Source: Heligmosomoides polygyrus polygyrus (taxonomy: Eukaryota; Nematoda; Chromadorea; Rhabditida; Heligmosomidae). From it: a DNA stretch of 64,000 nt. The DNA lies in contig OX377203.1 in NCBI GenBank assembly GCA_947396885.1, forward strand, positions 23,687,253 through 23,751,252. Direction: 5' to 3'. Below are positions 54,530 to 64,000 of this stretch, one piece after another (positions within the stretch are counted from its first letter, which is position 1; every line of letters begins with the position of its first letter). Below the pieces are notes generated by a model. The model saw only the letters and a program-made list of their open reading frames with translations, made no database searches and was not told the origin of the DNA. Position numbers and translations under genes: made by a program.

Positions 54530-54629
54530 CAATAGGAACACAAAGTTTAGCAGCACTTGAGTGCCGGGAGCGAAATTTTTGGGTGAAAACTGCGGCTGAA
54601 TAAGTGAAAAACGACGACTGAGAAGCAAG

Positions 54630-55080
54630 CAGAGGCGACTACAAACCGCATGGCACACGGACAGTGCCGAGGCTGTAGGAGCGGCTGAAGATCAGCGGCA
54701 GAACTCCTCAGCACCCTCTTGCACAAATCCCTTGTCACAAGAGCACAGAGCAGTACCACAAGCAGATCAACAGCGAAACTGTAGAACACGAATCCTGCAG
54801 CACACAGAGCTGTCCGGGAGAGCAGAAATGAAGAGCAGTAGGCGCTAGTTTTGATGAATTTAGACGGTGAAATGGAGGACAACTACGAACCGAATCGCAC
54901 AGTGACAGCACCGAAGCAGCAGCACCAGTCCTGGACACATCCCGCCAACAGAGCAAAGAGCAGTACCACGACCATGAACAAGAGTCCCGTAGAGTGAATT
55001 TGAATGGCAGGAGGTGTTAGTTTCGAAGTATTGTAGACTGTGAAAGCTGTTCCTACCATACGACCCATTTAGAAAATTCA
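54630..55080. repeat. Degenerate tandem pair, about 240-bp unit
   Basis: Two related blocks share actacgaaccgaatcgcaca (or actacaaaccgcatggcaca), agagcagtaccac and cctgcag/cctggac-type segments. Diverged. Confidence 0.55.
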
Positions 55081-55305
55081 ATGTCCATTTCCTCTTTGAA
55101 TCCTTTCGGAAAGATCAATATTTTAAGCCGCTCCTATGATTCGACCCATTTAGAAAATTATCGCCTTGTTTCCTCTTTGGATTTCCCTCAAATAGATGAT
55201 TGTGGAAGCTGTTCCTATAATTAGATCCTGTCAGTGTAGAAAGTTCTACGTTCCTTTTTTCTTTCGATTCCCTAGGCCACGTAGATTTTTGAGCCGTTCC
55301 TATGA
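55040..55305. repeat. Degenerate tandem array, about 80-bp unit, three copies
   Basis: Each unit begins near gctgttcctac/gctcctatgat/gttcctatgaa. Each then carries a cccatttagaaaatt-like and a tcctctttg-like segment. Confidence 0.65.
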
Positions 55306-55699
55306 ATTGTCCCATACCCTCCGCTCAGGCTAAATTCAGAAGCAACTCACATGAAATACACACAATACAGCGTACACATAAGCTGAAAATAAGTAATAAG
55401 CACGACAAAACAAGCAAGTAGAATAACAAAAAACAACAAAAAACACAAAAAAACCACCCACGGGCCATCCAGAGTCCGTCGCGATCGATGATGATGCAAC
55501 GACCTCACGGTCCTGCACGGATTTCTTCTCTTTCTCTCTATATCCGAGTTCTTCCTCCCTTGCACCTCTTCGTACATATCACCTGGTAAGAGCTCTTGTG
55601 TGCACCTGCCCAAAAAGTTTGGGCTTTTTCCCATCCCTAAATCGAGACCTCGCTGTGGGCTCGTAAATATTGGCCATTTGGATGCGTAGAACAGTGGTG

Positions 55700-55830
55700 G
55701 ATGATCTGGTGCGCTAATGATCTTGTGTCCGTATAAAAGGGAAGCTATCGCTTTTCAGACACTCAGTCACTAGCCGCAGGTCGCCCTCTTCTCGGGACCC
55801 GTCATCCCATAGTGTTGACAATAAAGGTTT
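55700..55830 (+). promoter_or_regulatory. LTR-like TATA box and poly(A) signal pair
   Basis: TATAAAA at 55732-55738 is followed 80-90 bases later by CAATAAAGG (AATAAA 55820-55825). This spacing is typical of an LTR U3-R boundary region. No partner LTR or primer-binding site was established, so it may be a solo LTR or chance. Confidence 0.35.
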
Positions 55831-55976
55831 GGGCTACTGATGTCGTTCAACCGTAGTGAAACGGTGCCGATCCTGGTACTGATTTCTTCAGCTCGACACA
55901 GGAATAGAAAGCAACAGCAACATAAAGGAGTGCGCAAGTAGTCCCAGGCACCGCGACAAGGGCTGCGACCATCTGC

Positions 55977-56155
55977 GAGAATTTCGGTGGGACGCACCGG
56001 GTTTGGAGCCACCGATATCAATCATCTCCTAACCCGCATCGATGCTGCCGGGCACCCCGGCGAAGTAATGTCGACCATGGGCGGGAATTTCGGTGGGCCG
56101 CGCTGCGTTTTGGAAGCCACCGATATCTGTAATCCGCTCCCTTTCCCTCATCGAT
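55977..56155. repeat. Tandem duplication, about 106-bp period
   Basis: aatttcggtggg, tggagccaccgatatc and catcgatgct occur twice (about 55980 and 56086) in the same order. Confidence 0.75.
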
Positions 56156-56159
56156 GCTA

Positions 56160-57294
56160 TCAGCTCTCTGCTCCACCACACTAAATTTCTTCTTAAGCCT
56201 AATCACGCCAAATCAAAATAAAGTACATCGACTGATTCGGACTCTGGTGACACTTAGATACGAGTGCAGCAGGGCATCTTATCGTTAGACAAATCATTTT
56301 TCAAGTGCATTCACAAAAACAAGTTCATTCAGAGTAAATATAATATAGGTGTCAATAAGGTTAATGAAGCGACTCTATTATTGTATACTGTTTTTCATAA
56401 CTCCGTAAATCATTATTAATTAATTAGTTACCTGTATTTCTTTTTTATAAAATACTCATACATACTTTCAAAATAAGTTTTAATATTAAAAAATCCAACT
56501 TGTTCCATCTTCCCTCCTTGCTCTCCTCTCTCACATTTCTCTCCTTCCGCCTCGTCATTCAGTTCCATTCCTGAAACGGTTAATTAATAATATAAGTTCA
56601 CTTCCTTTGATACTGTGCGACACGTCGAGACGTGCGAAGGGAAATGATATGGGTATTGACGTTCAACTGGGGTCATAGGATGGTTAAAGTTAATGAGACC
56701 ACTTCAACCATCGTGAACAAAGTGATGGCCTAACGATGTACAACAAAAGTGGGAAACGGTACTTGGATGTGCATGGAGCTCCTATAATCTTGAATCAACT
56801 ACATTTGCATCGGAGCACATTTTGTACAACTCACATGATGAAACATTTGAAATCAGAACAGCCAGGAACGATCGTGGCTCACAAAGCTTCAGGTCACCGT
56901 GAGAAACGAAGGTCAAACCAATTCTTTGTGTTTATTATAATTAATTACACTAAACATTTTTGCTTTTCCTTGTAATTGACAAAGAGAAAGCAATAATTGA
57001 ATCGAAAGAGAGCAAATATTTAACACCGCCCTGGTATCGTCGTTAGAGAGTACCGAATTCCCCACAAAACAACCATACCTTGAACAGTCATAAAACTCCA
57101 ACGTCTTTAGCTCTAGTAATGTGGCTTGTTTCGAACTTTTGGAAGGCGAGTCTGTAGGTAGCTTCAGTAAAGGCCTCCACACGTTTGCGCGGAGCGGTGG
57201 GCGGTAAGCGGCGAAAACGGTGAGTCACGCCACTCCCGCAGTCTTGCCGGAGACAAGGAGCTCTGCGTCGCTGCCATATGGTTAAGGATAGGGC
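56160..57294. other. Gene-free AT-rich stretch
   Basis: No supported gene. The ORFs at 56736-56975 and 56913-57182 are unremarkable. Confidence 0.4.
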
Positions 57295-57545
57295 CGCGGC
57301 GTTGCCGCAGAGGTGTGTAGGGGAGACCTCGTGGGAGGAGGGGGACCATGAAAGCGACCAGGAAGGAGGACCTGGAAGCCAGACCAGGGCGCGAAACCAG
57401 CAAGAAAAGACCGGGGGATGGGGCAGCGGTCAGTAGTAAGTAGGCTACGAGGTGGCACCAAAAAGAGGAAGACAAAAAAGAGAACCATTAGGGTGCCACT
57501 AAGAAAGGGATCTAGTAAGACGGGACCAGTGAGGGCACGCTCAAG
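57295..57545 (+). repeat. Purine-rich repeat, second locus
   Basis: G/A-rich plus strand with gcgaccaggaaggaggacct and gaggtggcaccaaaaagagg, matching motifs at 38880-39745. Confidence 0.6.
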
Positions 57546-57750
57546 CGTGGGCTGCGACTTCGGCCAAAAATTTGCGACCCCTCTCCAGAATGGTCTTGGT
57601 ACGACCCGACCCCCCCCCCCTTGGGAAAATCGATGAATTTTAATGTTGAATTGTCTCTTGTGTTGCGAACAATTCTATAAAATGTAAAAACAGTCATTAA
57701 TATTAAATTAATAAAGTTTTAACGCTAATAAATCAATTATATGATTATTT

Positions 57751-59351
57751 TTTAGGCATCGCAACCATACTGCAACAACCTAAGCACCTCTTCTTCTATG
57801 GAAAGAGGACATCATTTATATTTCAAATTGCATCAAACAAAAATTTGACTATTTATAGGGCTAAGACCAGATGACAATTTTTTCGGAATAGTTTTCGAAA
57901 TAGCTGAAATAGATCGATGGCTGCTTAGTTTTCGCTGAGACTATGCGGCACATTTTTTCCTGAGTGATGTAGCTACTGACGCTAAAAATTGAATTTACCG
58001 AATTTTAACCATCAACTTGTAGCAGGGAGGAATCAGGCCTCTCCTAAGCAACCTTTCTTCCGATCAGGTAGAGTGATTTTTCTATCCTCGATTTCTCCAA
58101 AAATAAAATGTTTTCTGAGCAGGGCTACCGCTGGACCTAAAACTGGATTTCACAACAGCACACGTTTTTATTTAGCATTTGCTTAAACACTCATGCCCTC
58201 CCTAAGTGATCTTCTTCGCGATCAGGTAAAGTCACGCTCAACATTTTGTTTTCAAAAACAAAGAGTTTTCTGCCTAAAGAAGTCGATCTTTAGAGCTAAT
58301 ATGTAGCTTTACAAAAGCCCATTCTTTGATTAAAACATACTAAAAAATGCAGCTCACCTGGAGGTATTTTCGGTGAGACCAAGAAGGATGGATCACTGGT
58401 CGATCGTTAGTCGACGTGATTGGATGTACTTTGTTCAACCGATAGTAACAGTTTTAGTTTAAGGAGTTGCAGATGCAGAAAACCAGAAAACTCAGAAAAC
58501 TAGACGAAATTTTCTTTCTGGTGATAACAAAACTGTCTTTCGAAAGAGGAATCTTTACATCGCTGCCGGGATTATTCACTTTTTGCCCGAAAAAATTGGA
58601 GTGATTTTACAAAAACGGATCTAACTCGCTCACTTCTAAGAGCTGTGCAAAAACAGAATTGAGCGAGTTATGATGGGTTGAGCAAAGTACAAGTATAGCA
58701 CCTTCAACACCATCTACGAGCTATCGGCCAATGTCCATCCTTCTTGACATCATCGAAAATTGCTCCAGATGAGCCGCATTTTTTATTATGTTTTAATTAA
58801 AGATTGGGTTTGTAAATCTACATATCAGCTCCATAGATCGATTTCTTCAGATAGAATTTTTTTATTTATGAAAAAAAATTGAGCATGACCTGGTCGCTAA
58901 GAAATCACTTAGGAAGGACTTGATTTTTTGAACAATGCTAAATAAAAGCTACGCTGTTGTGAAATCCAGTTTTAGGTCTAGCGGCAGCCCTGTTCAGAAA
59001 ACATTTTGTTTTTGGAGAAAGCGAGGATAGAAAAATCACTTCGCCTGATCGTTAGAAAGGTTGCTTAGGAGAGGCCTGATTCTTCCCTGCTACAAGTTGA
59101 TGGTTAAAATTCGGTAAGTTCAATCTTTAGCGTCAGTAGCTACATCACTCAGGAAAAAACGTGTCGCATAGTCTCAGCGAAAACTAAGCAGCAATCGATC
59201 TATGTCAGCTGTTTCGAAAACTACTTCAAAAAAATTGTCATCTAGTCGTAGCCCTATAAAGTCAAATTTTTGTTTGATGCAATTTGAAATATAAATGATG
59301 TCCTCTTTCGATAGGTGCTTAGGTTGTTGCAATATCGTTTCCATGCCTAAA
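57751..59351. repeat. Giant inverted repeat 4 (arms about 580 bp)
   Basis: Arms 57751-58339 and 58787-59351 are diverged reverse complements. Matches include ctgcaacaacctaagcacct, catttatatttcaaattgca then TCAAACAAAAATTTGACT, tgagtgatgtagctactgac and aggcctctcctaagcaacct. The outer tip is TTTAGGCAT/ATGCCTAAA. The arm itself contains two related sub-units (cttccgatcaggtagagtga and cttcgcgatcaggtaaagtc). No ORF of note. Confidence 0.9.
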
Positions 59352-59863
59352 GAATCTTCATTTAAATAAATAAATCAATAAATTTAATTGGTTTGTTAAT
59401 GTCAAAACCTGATTAATTGAATAATAATAAATTTATTACTGACAGACGTCTGCTTACAATACTTGCGAAAGAGCGATCCCTCTTTCGCTCTCTTAGGAAC
59501 CAAAAAACCAATCAGGTACGACCCCCCTGCGATTCTCTCACCCCGCCACGCTTGAGCCTGAGTGATGGGAACCAGCCGTTCAGATGCTGAAGACCTGTCA
59601 CCGAAGTTGTGCAACGGCGTCGGATTCATAGGCTCCTGGGAGAGTTCTCACACATAACAGAACATTTTCCATATGAGTTTCAAACAGTTTCAAATGCTTC
59701 ATTAGCAGCAATGTTAGAACCTTTAAAATATTAGGTTAGCCGAAAAGCCTTGAAATAAAATTTTGAAAACTTGTGAAAGAATTCAAAAATTCTGGACCAA
59801 TGAGGATCTTGTAGATTCCAGCAGCTTTCGCTGTATGAGTATGTAATGGCGTCATTTTGGTGA
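59352..59863. other. Unannotated stretch
   Basis: The minus ORF 59402-59629 (75 codons) is not recognised. Nothing else is supported. Confidence 0.4.
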
Positions 59864-60645
59864 GATAAACTAAGAGGATGAGAGGAAACAAGGAAGTGAG
59901 GTTTGGTCTCCGTTTCTTACGGGCCCTTAGACGAAGATCAAACATAGAAAACGGCGGAGTGGCGTTCTCTTCCCCGCCCTTTAAACAGAGGCTTGGTAAA
60001 TGTCTGCGTCTCCACAATCTCGTAAGGCAGCCAGTGGACTCCCGAGCAAGCCCAGGGGGTTGGGGTGGGCGGTCCAGGTGGTAGAACGCTCATCCCGTTA
60101 GAAAACACTCCTCCCCTGTGCTCATCAGTAAGGGAAGGGGAGAGGTTATAACATATGGTCTAGGAATAAAAAGTGTAACCCACCTGAAGACGCTTGTCGT
60201 TATAGTGTCAGCCCAGGTGATAGAAAGATTTGTGTAGACGACAGCTAATAGAATAGGAAGGAAATGGAATAAGTTCTTTATTGAGAAGACTCAAAGGAAC
60301 CAATGACGACTACAGTAGTCTTTTTGCAATTACACAGTAAGGATCTAATCTAAAAAACTACGGTAACCATTAACGTGTGTGAACCAGTTTGAAGAGTAAT
60401 GACTGATGTAGAGGCAAGAGTATGTTAGTAAAAAGCTATAAAAGGGTTGGTTGTACTAGTGTAGGTATATAACAGATCACGAATAGGCTTTAAGAAAGTT
60501 AATCAGAACATATAGGGAATTCCATGTAGCAGTCTTGCTCCATTTCAGACAGTTTAAATTCGCGGACGCTTGCGCTCGCGCAACCGTACCCCAAGTTCGC
60601 TGGCCTAAAAGCGACATTATTAGCTCGAAGGCATAATATAATATA
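59864..60645 (+). repeat. Long direct repeat, left copy (LTR-like)
   Basis: It starts near ataaactaagaggatgagag and ends near cgacattattagctcgaagg, matching 62484-63472. Shared parts include aaggaagtgaggtttggtct, aggtgatagaaagatttgtg with TAGACGACAGCTAATAG, the TATAAAA region (60437-60443) and cagtcttgctc. A segment of about 150 bp at 59939-60085 is absent from the right copy. Confidence 0.85.
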
Positions 60646-61041
60646 TTTTTACTTTTCTTATTTATTTTGTGTATTATCATTTGTTCTTTAATACAGTGAG
60701 GTTGTTTGCGTGTGATAGTGTGGAAGAGTGTGTGTGCATTTGTTGTTTGCCTTGAATGTTATGTGTATGTTATAGAGTGGATTAGGTTATATATTCTTTG
60801 TGGAGATATCTAAACTCCATTGAACGGTTGGAGACCTTGCCGGTCACCACTTTTATAAACGCTATCAAAAGAGCTCCTATTGTTAAAGGAGTGTGGTCCC
60901 CGTGTGTAAAGAACGGGTTATAGTATGGATAAGAGATAAAAAATATGAAAGTAGCAGTAAGTGGCTAATAGTGTGTCTAATAAAAAGAAACCCGTGAAAC
61001 CTTAATAGCGTTAGTAATAGTAGCAAGGCAAGAAGGCAAGA

Positions 61042-61326
61042 ATGACTAATTGTTTAGAACACCTACAAAAGCGGCTAAGGCAGTTTCAATACGCAAACAC
61101 ACGTTTTGGTAGACAGGGTCCGTGTCGCCGGCTTGCCAAATTAGAACAGATAGCGTTGGACCGATTACTGTCATACTTAGCAACGGTTATAACTGGGTAT
61201 TTGGTAGAGTTTATTAAACACGAAATAATATTACGATGTATAGGTACACAAATGGTAGAAAGCCACCAGCCTTTAGCTGGCCTACGGGATCTGGAATATG
61301 CGGCAACATACCCGCATTACGAGTGA
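61042..61326 (+). CDS. Small basic ORF inside the repeat-flanked unit, 94 codons
   Basis: From the ATG at 61042 it reads MTNCLEHLQKRLRQFQYANT, then GRQGPCRRLAKLEQIALDRL and LSYLATVITGYLVEFIKHEI. There is a basic amphipathic N-terminal half and a hydrophobic segment at about residues 43-60. No family is recognised. The last 18 codons and stop lie in the first unit of the 107-bp tandem duplication, so the C-terminus may have been altered by it. It could be an exon of a longer gene. Confidence 0.4.
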   Translation: MTNCLEHLQKRLRQFQYANTRFGRQGPCRRLAKLEQIALDRLLSYLATVITGYLVEFIKHEIILRCIGTQMVESHQPLAGLRDLEYAATYPHYE

Positions 61327-61480
61327 ACGTATTGCGGTTGTGAAGAACAGAAGGCTTGAACTATATATCTAGGCAGCCTTTAGCTGGCCTACGGGATCTG
61401 GAATATGCGGCAACATACCCGCATTACGAGTGAACGTATTGCGGTTGTGAAGAACAGAAGGCTTGAACTATATATCTAGG
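61267..61480 (+). repeat. Exact 107-bp tandem duplication
   Basis: 61267-61373 and 61374-61480 appear identical (cagcctttagctggcctacg ... tatatatctaggca). The first unit contains the end of the ORF at 61042. Confidence 0.88.
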
Positions 61481-61676
61481 CACGCGTTAGCTTAGTAACT
61501 TGTAATTATATAAGTGAATTCGAGATTGCTTTTGGGAAGAAAAATTGCAGAGTTATATACAAAAAGTGGGAGGCGCGCACCGGAAATGTATGTGCGCATA
61601 ATGAATCTATGTATTGGTAAAAATTTTGTAAGTTGTTATAATGTGAAAGTAAAAGTGTGTTGCGTAAACACTTAAG

Positions 61677-62093
61677 ATGATGAGATCTGCTATGGTGGCC
61701 AATAAACTAGGTCTTGAATTGCCCGAATGGCAAGGAGCGCCGTTCAAGGAATTGCTGAAGGAAAAAGGACAAAACGATTACAAGGTATGCCAATTACTTG
61801 GAAGTAGTTTAACAGGTGTGGAATCTTAAAGATTTCAGAAAGGGCTAATTATTCCTGGAGCCTTGGAGCTGCCTGATCTGTATTTGATAAAGATATTGAG
61901 CGAGGGTGCGGTGTCACCCAACATAGAAAAACTAAAAATAAATAATAATGTTAATTAAGGTGATAAATTAATTAATTGAAATTTTTAGGGTAGCACTGAG
62001 ATCAGGAAGCGTAGTTTGGAAACTGACAAAGATGAGCAACCATTGAAAAAACACAAGTGCCTGCCGGAGCCGGTCACTATCGCTAAGGATTAA
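61677..62093 (+). CDS. Likely three-exon small protein (107 residues), possible nuclear localisation signal
   Basis: Exons 61677-61784, 61839-61949 and 61989-62093 (TAA 62091-62093) are each an exact multiple of three, with GT-AG introns (GTATGC..TTTCAG and GTTAAT..TTTTAG). The spliced protein reads MMRSAMVANKLGLELPEWQG, then APFKELLKEKGQNDYK, KGLIIPGALELPDLYLIKIL, SEGAVSPNIEKLK, and a charged tail with RKRSLETDKDEQPLKKHKC. KRSLE and LKKHK could form a nuclear localisation signal. No family is recognised. It lies between the two long direct repeats and may be either an element-encoded gene or a trapped host gene. The first donor and acceptor are good. The second donor is weak but in phase. 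Confidence 0.5.
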
Positions 62094-62483
62094 AAGGACG
62101 CTACTTGGAAGGAAGAAATCAAATATTGAACTGTTACATTGTTTACTAATACCGTTTTACCAGTAAACTGATAAAGCATAAAAGGATAAATTAGTTAAAC
62201 ATAGACGAGTAATAAAACAGGCGGAGTTGCCGTTAGACGTTCTAACGGCCAGTTGGCCGACAAAGAAGAAACGACCCATTGGTCGGTATGAAGAAGGAGG
62301 AGGCAAATGTTGAGTTGGCAATCTTTGTTGAAGGTAGTAGAAAAAATTACACTTGTTGATGAATAAGTTTTAGAAAAGAAAATAGTGCATTAATCAGGGA
62401 AGATGGTGTAATAACCCTATGAAGGTATTAATATTAACTGGTGTTGGGTTTCCCTCTTGCAACCAATTAATACTAGCATAGCA

Positions 62484-63472
62484 AATAAACTGAGAGAATG
62501 AGAGGAAAAAACAAGGAAGTGAGGTTTGGTCTCTGTTTCGCACGGACCCTTATAAGGAGACCAAACAGAAAATACTCCTCCCCTCTGCGTTCATCAGTAA
62601 GGGAAGGGGAGGAGCTATCATCCATGGTCTAAGAATAGAAAGTGTAGCTCATCTGCAAGACGTTTGTCGTTGTAGTATCGGTCAGGTGATAGAAAGATTT
62701 GTGTAGACGACAGCTAATAGAATAGGAAGGCAAAAGAAGAAGTTTCTTATTGAGAAGACTTAAAGCAGCCAATGATGACTAAAAATATAGTACTCTTTCT
62801 GCAATTACCAGTAAGGATGTAATCTAAAAAAAACTACTGCAACCATTGTAGGAAAGTTTGGTGGTTCATCAACGGATGCGTCTGTAGCCAATTGTAATAA
62901 GTATTTATTACTTCACAACTATCAGAGCACAACGCAAACAATAACTCACAGCGGTTTATATAAGGAATTCCTAGAGGAGTAGCCTAGAAGTATGACATAT
63001 AAAGGTCAGGGAGGCTGATAACCTCTAGTCTTAAAAGGGTGTACCGCGGCTAGAGTGTAGTATTTGTGCATTATCTTATTTACCTTCTTGCGGTATCGTT
63101 AGGTCATACTGGTGGATGCTATGCAACGGTGCTTAGCATCCACTAGCCTTATATTGTTCATCTAAACGTGTTATCATTTATTCCTATTTGTTCTTATTAT
63201 GATAGAATAATACTACACATTTATAGATGTAGACCCTAGTTGATTCACAACAGCAAGAGTATGTTAGTAAAGAGCTATAAAAAGGTTGTTTGTACTAGTG
63301 TAAGTATATCAGATCATGAATAGGCTATAAAAAACTAATAAAAAATACTGGAAATCCCATGCGGCAGTCTTGCTCTAATTCAGACAGTTTAACGCGGTCA
63401 CTTGCGCTCGTACAACCCTAACCTAAATGGGCTGGCCTAAAAACGACATTATTAGTTTGAAGACATTATACA
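62484..63472 (+). repeat. Long direct repeat, right copy (LTR-like)
   Basis: Matches 59864-60645 from aaactgagagaatgagagga to acgacattattag. It contains an extra segment of about 400 bp (about 62850-63255) not in the left copy. The TATA-like box is at 63276-63283. The two copies differ at many positions, so the duplication is old. Confidence 0.85.
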
Positions 63473-63967
63473 GTTGTCAAAACCCCCAGGTCGTCTGTCC
63501 GTTGGCGTGTCTTGACCGCAGTCATCCGATATCGACTTTAAGGCGCCTTTTATACTCCCGTCGCGGAGCGGCGCGGCCAGTCGCGCCGCGCCCCGATTTT
63601 GACGCGCCGCTGCGGGATTGCAGTTAGAAAGGGGAGCGTCAGCAACAAGCGGCCACGAGCTTCTGCGCACTACGGCCCGTGCTCCGAAAACGGTCCATGA
63701 GTCATTGAGGGAGCAAAACAGAAAGGATTCGTCTGGCTGATCAGCGCAATGCATCTTGTCAATGTTTGCCGTGAAATTCCTTTGGGGAGCGACAAATCCT
63801 CTCCTAAGCCTGGAGTAGAAGTCGTCCCTCAACCTACGGTTGAAACTGGTGAGTCTGGTATTGAGTCGAATCCCCTGCAAGCAAACGGCACTAAACCACT
63901 CCTTATTTTGCGACATGTGCGGGTCCGAAAACAAAACTGCTGGAACGTACCCATTGTCAAGAATCAC
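63452..63967 (-). CDS. Hypothetical ORF, 171 codons, low support
   Basis: An open minus-strand frame over a locally GC-rich, partly palindromic block (about 63555-63620, gcgcggccagtcgcgccgcg). It reads FVAPQRNFTANIDKMHCADQ and later Arg/Ala-rich sequence. No domain is recognised. Its openness may reflect base composition. Confidence 0.2.
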   Translation of the reverse strand: MILDNGYVPAVLFSDPHMSQNKEWFSAVCLQGIRLNTRLTSFNRRLRDDFYSRLRRGFVAPQRNFTANIDKMHCADQPDESFLFCSLNDSWTVFGARAVVRRSSWPLVADAPLSNCNPAAARQNRGAARLAAPLRDGSIKGALKSISDDCGQDTPTDRRPGGFDNCIMSSN

Positions 63968-64000
63968 TCAAAATTCTTTATCATATGGCCATTCTAGAGT

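Noticed and set aside
63452..63967. Confident call of the 171-codon minus-strand ORF as a gene
   Set aside because: Local GC-rich palindromic composition explains the open frame. It is kept only as a low-confidence entry.
1..64000. CRISPR array, operons or prokaryotic features
   Set aside because: No regularly spaced short repeats. The tandem repeats seen are contiguous, and the genes have spliceosomal introns.

Overview
The window looks like nuclear DNA of a nematode, most likely clade V (Strongylida-like, for example a hookworm). The strongest evidence is a four-exon cuticle collagen gene, together with small AT-rich introns that have TTTCAG acceptors. RTE, CR1/jockey-type, BEL/Pao and mariner remnants fill most of the rest. 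There are no operons, CRISPR arrays or bacterial features. Only three host genes are well supported: the 3' half of an SLC38A9-like lysosomal amino-acid transporter (4447-8217, +), the 3' part of an unrecognised multi-exon gene (29572-35584, +) and the complete cuticle collagen (47162-48415, +). All three models were built by joining exons by eye with splice-phase checks.

Layout. 338-3477 is a full-length but dead RTE retrotransposon on the minus strand with a perfect 16-bp target duplication. It probably lies upstream of, or in an intron of, the transporter. 5010-7506 is a transporter intron holding a SINE piece and a dead CR1-like RT. 8.8-13 kb holds a SINE with target duplication, a mariner corpse and an RTE-like RT fragment. 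13.4-16.75 kb is a broken BEL/Pao element whose two halves point away from each other around an identical 197-bp inverted segment, next to a 200-N gap (probably misassembly). 18.7-29.3 kb is rich in foldback DNA: two small hairpin elements, nested tandem repeats with ATCGAT palindromes, and two large inverted repeats. 29.5-35.6 kb is the unknown gene, with SINEs, an RT piece and a mariner inside its introns. 35.9-45 kb is mostly repeats: a mariner, a palindrome with a tRNA-like centre, purine-rich DNA, hairpins, SINEs and a TIR element. 45-48.5 kb contains a CpG-rich block and the collagen. 48.5-59.4 kb holds two more giant inverted repeats. 59.9-63.5 kb is a unit flanked by long direct repeats, with no polymerase but a likely small three-exon gene.

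The most interesting signals are: (1) a tRNA-derived SINE family with about 13 copies in 64 kb, two of them with target duplications; (2) five large inverted-repeat elements with arms of roughly 165 to 830 bp; (3) two TIR elements that share an unusual terminal repeat built from short internal units; and (4) the long-repeat-flanked unit with its own spliced gene. All statements come from reading the sequence. No alignment or database search was run, so repeat boundaries are accurate to a few bases to tens of bases.
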